Assembly: GCA_009823505.1 (NCBI GenBank)
Contig: VZQC01006699.1
Coordinates: 432,198-496,197 of the forward strand
Source: Rhizomys pruinosus
Lineage: Eukaryota > Chordata > Mammalia > Rodentia > Spalacidae
Reading direction: 5' to 3'
Length of the DNA stretch: 64,000 nucleotides
Each line of letters begins with the position of its first letter. The first letter of the stretch is position 1. The position numbers and the translations under genes are program-made. The notes under the pieces were generated by a model. That model was not told where the DNA came from. It saw only the letters and a list, made by a program, of their open reading frames with translations, and ran no database searches. Shown piece after piece: positions 57,176 through 64,000 of this stretch.

Positions 57176-58220
57176 TCAGTATTTTCTCTAGCCAGCTCTG
57201 AGCAACTGCCAGTCTTCTCCTGGTTTTTATCTTCCCCAAACACCTATCACCTTTACAGCTGTATTCGCTAAAAGAAAAGCCATTCAGGTGATACTTGTAG
57301 GGCAAAGAACAAACCATATCCTTCCTTAACCATATGTCCTGGGGAAGAGGGGAAACCAAAGAAAACACTGGAAAGAGTTACTGCATGATAATTTAATGGA
57401 ACTTTATATATTATTTATACACTTCATTAACTGAGTTGCTAACTATAGGACTTAAACAAATTGCAGCTATTTCAAGGAGCCGGACCAAAGATAGGCTGGC
57501 ATGGCGATTTTCCAGACATGATGTCACTCTATTTGAGAGATAAGGGAAAACTACTTCAATACAAGTAATTATTTTTAACTGATTTATTCCCGTCCTTCTC
57601 TTCTTTAAACAGAATACAAGACTTTGCTTTATGTATAACACCCAGAAAGAGACATGACCTTCTGAAAGAAAAGAAATCACCACCTATGGAAGAATGCACT
57701 TCATCAGGTCTTCCTCGCCTCAGGCTCCCTCCTCACAGTACAGCAGGCATAGTTTGACGGACGCTTGCTCACACTCTTATTCTGGCTAGGACTGTGTCCT
57801 GTTATTTCAAACTGTGTCTCCAAGGCTTCACTTGTCCAGGGTTCTGTCTTCTCTTATTTTGCTCTTTCTAGTATTTTCTTCTTCTCCACATGACCTCTTT
57901 TACCACATATTTGTCTGTTTCCTTTTCCTTCACGTTCCCTCTAGTGTTCTCCCCCTCAGTTTTCTGTTCTAGCATTATTATTATTATTATCCCAGATATC
58001 TGCTATTAGGTGACTACCAATGCTGGCTAGCCCTATATTAAAAGCCCCTTAGCGTCGGGACAACTAGGGTGGCTGATCACTCTGTCTAACAAGTAACCTG
58101 GGCAAATTATTTGTGGCACTTCTGTGGACAGGGAGAACATCTGATGCTTTCTGGGGATTTGAACTCAGGTCCTCATGGTTGTACAGCAGGTGTTTTACTC
58201 ACAAAGCCATCTTCCTGTCT
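57176..58220. other. Unique noncoding DNA
   Basis: No recognised gene. (ATT)n at about 57975-57992. Confidence 0.45.
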
Positions 58221-58237
58221 GACCTTCTGCTTCTTTC

Positions 58238-58615
58238 TTTTTAAAAATTACTTATTTTAAGCTGGGTGTGGTGGCACACATCTTTAATTCTAGCACTTCA
58301 GAGGCAGAGGTAGGCGGATCTCTGTGAGTTCAAGGCCAGCCTGGTCTACAGAGTGAGATCCATGTCAGCTGGACTAAAGGGAGACCCTGTCTCAAAAATA
58401 CAAAAAAAAAATACTTATTTTATGTGTATGAATGTTTTGCGAGCATGTATGTAAGGTTTCCTGTGTCAAGCAATGCCAGTGGAGGCTAGAAGAGGGTGTC
58501 AGATAGCCTGGAACTGTGGTCAGAACAAATGTCAGCTGCCATGTGGGTGCTGGAAACCAAATCTGGGTCCTCTGGAAGAATAGTCAGTGCTTCAACCCCT
58601 TGAGCTTTTGCCCAA
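58238..58615 (-). mobile_element. Old B2 SINE split by a B1
   Basis: Antisense B2 body at 58412-58615. Its tail holds the B1 at 58260-58411. Confidence 0.75.
58260..58411 (+). mobile_element. B1 SINE with 11-bp target-site duplication
   Basis: Sense B1. TSD tacttatttta at 58249-58259 and 58412-58422, lying within the B2 tail. Confidence 0.94.
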
Positions 58616-58857
58616 GTAGTTGGGAGTGATGCATATTGGAAAGAAAAACATCAACAACAACAGAAAAGACTGCGTCAAAGAACTGACTGAAGCGGTGAAC
58701 TTCTGCTCAAAACAGTCAACTTCCACATCGAGAATTTTGAGAAAGACTGAGAAAAAGATGAAAAACATGTTTGGCAGAATACATGAGCTCTGGTGGGGTT
58801 GGGGGGTAGGGAGGGGGATATGGGTCTAGATTTGATTAGTAACATAATCTTGGACAA

Positions 58858-58900
<43 letters not shown>

Positions 58901-58904
58901 ATAG
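58616..58904 (+). mobile_element. 5'-truncated L1 3' UTR with (TAAA)n tail
   Basis: Sense L1 3' UTR (agaaaagactgcgtcaaaga, aacttctgctcaaaacagtc, tgggtctagatttg) ending in about 11 taaa units. An inverted relative lies at 59039-59290. Confidence 0.82.
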
Positions 58905-58966
58905 AACTCTGGTGGGACTTCCAGTGTCTTTGAGTAGTCCCAGGTCCCCCATTTAAAAAAAAAAAA

Positions 58967-59010
58967 AAAGCCGGTGCTCTTAGCCACTGAGGCAGATCTC
59001 CAGCTCACCT
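58967..59010 (-). mobile_element. B2-type SINE head fragment
   Basis: Antisense head ggtgctcttagccactgagg with an A run before it. Only about 40 bp. Confidence 0.5.
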
Positions 59011-59038
59011 TCTGTTTCTTTTTTTTTTTTTCACATAA

Positions 59039-60788
59039 ATTTATTTATTTTTTTTTACAAATCTAGACCCGTGTTGGCCCTCATCCCCCCACTCCCAGAG
59101 CTCATGCATTCTGAAACATGCTTTCATCTCTCAGTCTTTCTCAGTATTTTCCATGGGGAAGTTGACTGTTTTGAGCAGAAGTTCACCGTCTCAGTCAGTT
59201 CTTTGATGCAGTCTTTTCTGTTGTTGTTGTTGTTGTTGTTTCCAAAATGTATTATGCCCAACTGTTTGTACAAAAGCTCAAAGGGCCCTACACAAGAAAT
59301 CTTACAACTGGTAGTTGGCACTAGCATCCACAGATGAGGGATACCATTTTTTTTTTTTTTTTTTCTGGGACTGTGTTACTTCACTCAGCATGATGTCCTC
59401 TAGCTCCAGCCATTTTCCTGCAAAGCTCGATGTCGTCTTTCTTTACTGCTGCATAGAACTCCATTGGTAGTTGTACCACTTTTCTCTATCCACTCGTCAG
59501 TTGAGGGCATTTAGGTTGGTTCCAGCTCCTGTATATTGTGAAGAGAGCTGCAATAACATGGCCGTAGCATGTATCTGTGGTGGACATAGTCTTGAGGGTA
59601 CATGCCCAGGAGTGGTATGGCTGGGTAAGGTGGCAAGTTCATTTAGTATTTTCCAAGGGTTTCCACATGCTTTCCATAGTGGTGTGTACGAGTTTACATT
59701 CCCACCAGCAGTGGATGAGTGTTCCTTTCCCCACAACTCTCCAGCAACATGGTATCATTTGTTTTCTTGATCAACCAGTCTTATTGGAGTAAGATGATAT
59801 CTTAAAGTGGTTTTCATTGCATTTCCTTAATGATTTAGTAGGATGTTGGCAGTTCTTGAGGTTGTTTCCTACAAGACATCTCTAATTCCTCGCTTGTGAA
59901 AGTCTCTGTTCATTCTTTGCTCATCTTTTGAGCGAGTCATTTGTTTTATTTTTTCTTTGTTTTTTGAGTAGTTTAATATTCTGGAAATCAATGCTTTGTC
60001 AGATGTATCTGCGCGAAGGTTCCTCCCATCTGTGGGATTGCTCTTCACTTCTTGATTGTTTTCTTTTGATGTACAGAAGCTTTTGAGTTTGATGAGGTCC
60101 CATTTGTCAATTGTCGACCTTAATTCTTGTGCAGCTGCTGTCTGATTTAGGAAGTCTTTTCCTATGCCTATGTCTTGTAGCTGCTGCCAACTTTTCTTCT
60201 AATCACTTCAGAGTTTGGGTTTCACATTGAGGTCTTAATCCATCTCGGAGTTTGACTTTTGTACAGGGTGAGAGGTAGGGGTTTAATTTCATTCTTCTAC
60301 AAGTGGTGATCCAGTTTTGCCAACACCACTTGCTGAAGATGCTGTCTTTTCTCCGTTGTGGTTTTCTTGGCCCCCTTGTCAAAATATGGATGGCTGAAAT
60401 TGTATGGTGCTCAGATTTGGATCTTTGGTTTTGTTCCATTGGTCAACAGGTCTGTTTTTGTGCCAGTACCAGGTTGTTTTTTATGACTATAGCCCTGTAG
60501 TATAATTTAAATCTGGTATAGAGATTTTCCTGTGTAGCTCTTCTCACCCAGGGTTGATTTGGCTATTCGGGGTCTTTTTTTTTTAATGAATTAAGAACTT
60601 TTGTTTCCAAGCCTGTGAAGAAACTCTTGGGGATTTTGATTGGGATTGCATTAAATCTATACAAGAGTTTTGGTAAATGACATTTTGGTTATTTAATTCT
60701 CCAATCCATGAGCATGGGAGGTTTTTCCATCTTCTGAGGTCTTCTTGCAATTTCTTTCTTTAACGGGTTTTATTTTTTTTGTTTGGTC

Positions 60789-60834
<46 letters not shown>

Positions 60835-63800
60835 TTTTTGAGGCTGATGTTAGCGGGAAGGTCTCTTTGAATTCTTTCTCCAGTTGCTGTTCTTGCTGTC
60901 CTTTTTTTTAAATTATGGAAATACCAGCTGAATAATCGCTAGATTTTTTAGTTCTTAGGTTATTTTTTTCCTGCCTCTTTAGCTGAACTCTTAATCCTTC
61001 ATCTGATTTTCAGTGGTGGATAGTTTCTTGCATCATTGATATCTTTCTCTGCGTTTATCTTCTCTTTTCCAATTAGTACTCACTCTTAAATATCCTTTTC
61101 TTGCCTTATTGCTCTAGCACAGTGTATTTTCAAGCATCTAATAATTTGAAGAGGAGTGGTTGATAGGGGGCAGCCTGCCGAGTTCCTATTTAAAGGGATG
61201 GTTTCTGTCATTTCCCCATTAGGATGAAATTGGGCTGTGGCTCGTATATGGCTTATGATTACATTGATTAGTGTTGATCCCTCCAATCAAATTCCTTCTA
61301 GGACTTTAAGCATGAAGGATGCTGGATTTTGTCAAAGGCTTTTTCAGCATCAATTGAGATGATGGTGGGTGGTTTTTAGTCTTTGAATTCCGTTTCTGTG
61401 TTTTGATGATGTTAATTGATTTATCGGTATGTATGACCCATCCTGCATCTCTGTATGAATCCAACTTGGTCATGATGGATGATCAACTTCTATGATGTGG
61501 GTCTGTATGCGATTTGCAGTCTTATCCGTTTAGAATTTTGGCATCTGTGTTCATGAGGGAGATGGGTCTATAATTCTCCTTTTTTTGGTTTATCTTGCCT
61601 GGTTTTGATAATAGGCTTGATGTTTGGCTTCCTAGAAGGAATTTGGTAGATTCACTCTGATTGTATACTTCTAAACATTTTGTTTAGATATGGTTGTAGG
61701 TTTTTTTGAAATGTTTTATAGAATTCTGCTGTGAAACCATCTGGGCCTGGGCTTTTTTTAGTTTGGAGGCTTCTTACTACATCGTCTATTTCTTCATATG
61801 TTATGGGTCTGTTTAAGCTGCTGGTCTCTTCTTGGCCAAGCTTTGGTGATTCCCAGGATTTCGATATTCAATCCATTTCTTCTAGGGTTTTCAAACTTGG
61901 TAGTTAATATCGGTTCTTGTAATATTCCCATATATTTTCTTGATATTTTCCTTGTCCATTGTGATATTCCCCTTTCATCAACAGATTGTATTTGATTGAG
62001 TTGTTCCTTCTTTCTTTTTTGTTAACTGGCTATGAAGTTATTCTACTTGTTTATTCTTCAAAGAACCATTTTTTTGGCTTCATTGGATTTTTTGTTTGTA
62101 TTTTTTGTATTGATTCGTTGATTTCTGCTCCTGATTTTTTTTATTTCTTCTTTCTGTGCATTTTGAGGGTTCATCTGTTGTTGCCTCTTCAAAATGCTTT
62201 TGCTGTAGTGTTAGAGTCATTCACTTTGGCGATTGTATACATATGTAGATAGTGGCTGTTGTGTTCATGTATTTTTGTTTTTATTGTTTTTTTGTCTGCC
62301 CTTTGTCTCTTCCTTTTCCATGGTGGCGCATCAGGCATAAAACGTTCCCTCGTTAGGAAGGACTCTTTTAAGGCCCATAGGTTTGTTGTGTTGTATTGTA
62401 TTGTCATTCATTTCAGGAATGTTTTTTCTTTTTTATCTCTTTCCTTGAATTTCGTTAAAGAGTGTGTTGTTTATCTCCATTTGTTCTTATAGGCAGGGGC
62501 TTGTCTGGTGTTGATGTTGAGCTTCGATTGACTGTGGTCTGACAGGATGCATGAAATTTTCAATCAACTTTTTGTATTTGTAGGAGGTTTCTTCTGTGTC
62601 CAGGATGTGGTCGATTTTGGGAATGTTTCCGTGTGGTGCTGAGTAGAAAGTGATATTCTCTGGTATTAGGATGGAATGTTCGGTAGAGTCTATGAGGTCC
62701 ATTTGGTGTATCATTCGCCTTAGTTTCGGGATGTTCTCTGTTTATTCTTTGTCCTGTTGCCTATCCAAAAGGATCAGTGGGGTAATTGAATCTCCACTAT
62801 GAGTGTACTGGGGTTAGTCTGTGAGACTTGTGGTCCTGGAGAATTGTCTTTATAAAGTTTGGGAGCACAAATTTGGGGCATATATATTCTCATTTGTGAA
62901 ATCTTCTTGGTGGATTGTTCCTTTGAGTAAATGTAATGGCCTTCTTTGTCTTCATTCTGATTTCTTTTACTTTGAGTCTATTTTATCGAATATTAAAAAT
63001 AGCAACACACCTGCTTTTCTTTTTGGTACATTTGCTTGGAATATTTTTTTCCATCCGTCACTTTAAGGTGGTGCCCTGTCCTTGAAGTTAAGAGTTGTTT
63101 CTTGTAGATAGCATTATCGATGGATTCTGTTGCCTAATCCAGTCTCCAGTCTATGTCTTTTGATTGGGAATTTCAGTCCATTAATATTTAAGGTTTGACT
63201 GATCAGTTTGTGTTGCTCCTTTTGCCTATTATCCATCTGCGGTTTTGATTTGGTTTCTACTTCTGCAGTTATGCTTTTATTGATTTCTCTTCGTGGGATG
63301 CCTGGGGTTGGTTGCTCCTTTCTTTTCTGTTCTTTGATTGCTTCAAGTATATCTCTGAGGGTTTGGTTTTCCGGACATTGGTATTCTTTCAGTTGTTTAT
63401 GTCATGGAAGATTTTCCTCTCTCCTTCCACTATGATTGACATTTTTGCTGGGTATAGTAAACCTGGGTTGGCATCCATTGGTCCCTCAACACTGGGAAGC
63501 TTTGCTCCAGGTTCTTCTTGCCTTCATCGTTTGCGTTGAGAAAGTCCATTTTATTCTGATAGGTTTCCCCCTTATAGGTCACTTGTTTTTTCTTGTACGT
63601 TTGAAAGGATTTGTGTCTTGTTTTTGGGTGTCTAGCATTTTTAACTATGATGTGGCGTGGAGAATTTCTTTACGATCTTTGTCTGTTTTGGAGTTATATG
63701 TGCTTCTTGTATTGGTATAGTTGGTTTGTTTTTTAAGTTTGGGGAAGTTATTTCATCTATTTTCTGTTGAGGATCTGTCAATGCCGTCTCTTGGGATTTC

Positions 63801-64000
63801 TTCTCCTGTCTCTTATCCTATGAATGAGCGTGAGGTTTGTCGTTTCATAGTGTCCCACAGCTCCTGGTGTGTTCACATATTGTGTATTTTTAAATTTTTC
63901 ATAATCTTTCCTTGAGGTTTTTAGTTGTTCTGTGTTATCTTCCAGGTCTGATGATTCGTTTTTCTGCTCCTCCCTCCATGGTCTCTTCTGGTAGCTTTTT
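59039..64000 (-). mobile_element. Nearly complete L1, runs off right edge; indel-rich
   Basis: Antisense order is complete. 3' UTR 59039-59320. ORF2 C-terminus to RT 59320-61800: tttgtcaaaggctttttcagc at 61335 is the IDAEKAFDK region in reverse. Endonuclease 61900-63200: on the minus strand FYSAPHGNIPKIDHIL at 62620-62670 is the histidine-bearing active-site loop. ORF1 RNA-binding part about 63240-64000. Reading frames break every few tens of bases, often where a base is missing from a doublet or run, so no intact protein is readable. The number of small deletions looks technical rather than evolutionary. ORF1 N-terminus and 5' UTR lie beyond the window. Confidence 0.82.
60790..60833. repeat. 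Poly-T run inside L1
   Basis: More than 40 T residues where clean copies have none. Either a small inserted tail or a sequencing artefact. Confidence 0.8.

Overview
This window is intergenic DNA from a muroid rodent, and it carries one recognisable protein-coding gene. The rodent assignment rests on dense B1, B2, B3 and B4 SINEs, rodent L1 elements and rodent-type solo LTRs. The young B2 copies differ from the mouse consensus I remember. A cricetid (hamster, vole or deer mouse) is therefore more likely than Mus or Rattus, but the genus cannot be fixed from sequence alone.

The only gene I can support is HSPB3 (43050-43508, + strand), an intact single-exon small heat-shock protein of 152 residues. 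It has a TATA box about 95 bp before the ATG, a perfect MEF2-type box at 42864-42873 and an ATTAAA poly(A) signal at 43611-43616. This fits the muscle expression known for HSPB3.

Layout. 1-9.6 kb: L1 ORF2 fragment on the - strand, old L1 pieces, Lx-like 3' UTR repeats and young B2 insertions with clean target-site duplications (TSDs). 9.6-12.5 kb: one L1 with a 5' inversion (twin priming), itself hit by a short nested L1. 12.5-13.6 kb: old L1, then a single-N gap joined to an L1 ORF1/5'-UTR fragment. 13.6-20.6 kb: mostly unique DNA with microsatellites, B1s, an LTR-like promoter and an old DNA transposon. 20.65-25.6 kb: error-rich sequence, where a sense L1 and a B2 are recognisable only through heavy indels. 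25.7-29.8 kb: a second twin-primed L1 hit by five B2s and one solo LTR. 30-42 kb: LTRs, SINEs and old L1. 42-43.6 kb: HSPB3. 43.6-58 kb: mainly unique DNA with SINEs, including a five-element SINE pile at 53.2-54.2 kb. 58.6-64 kb: a tail-to-tail pair of L1 3' UTRs, the right one leading into a nearly complete L1 (3' UTR, ORF2, part of ORF1) full of small indels, running off the right edge.

No operons, CRISPR arrays or RNA genes were found, and I see no new gene system. The most interesting signals are a composite B2-B1 SINE inserted at least twice as a unit with its own TSDs, two L1s with textbook twin-priming structure, and two stretches that look like unpolished long-read gap fill and should not be read as biology.
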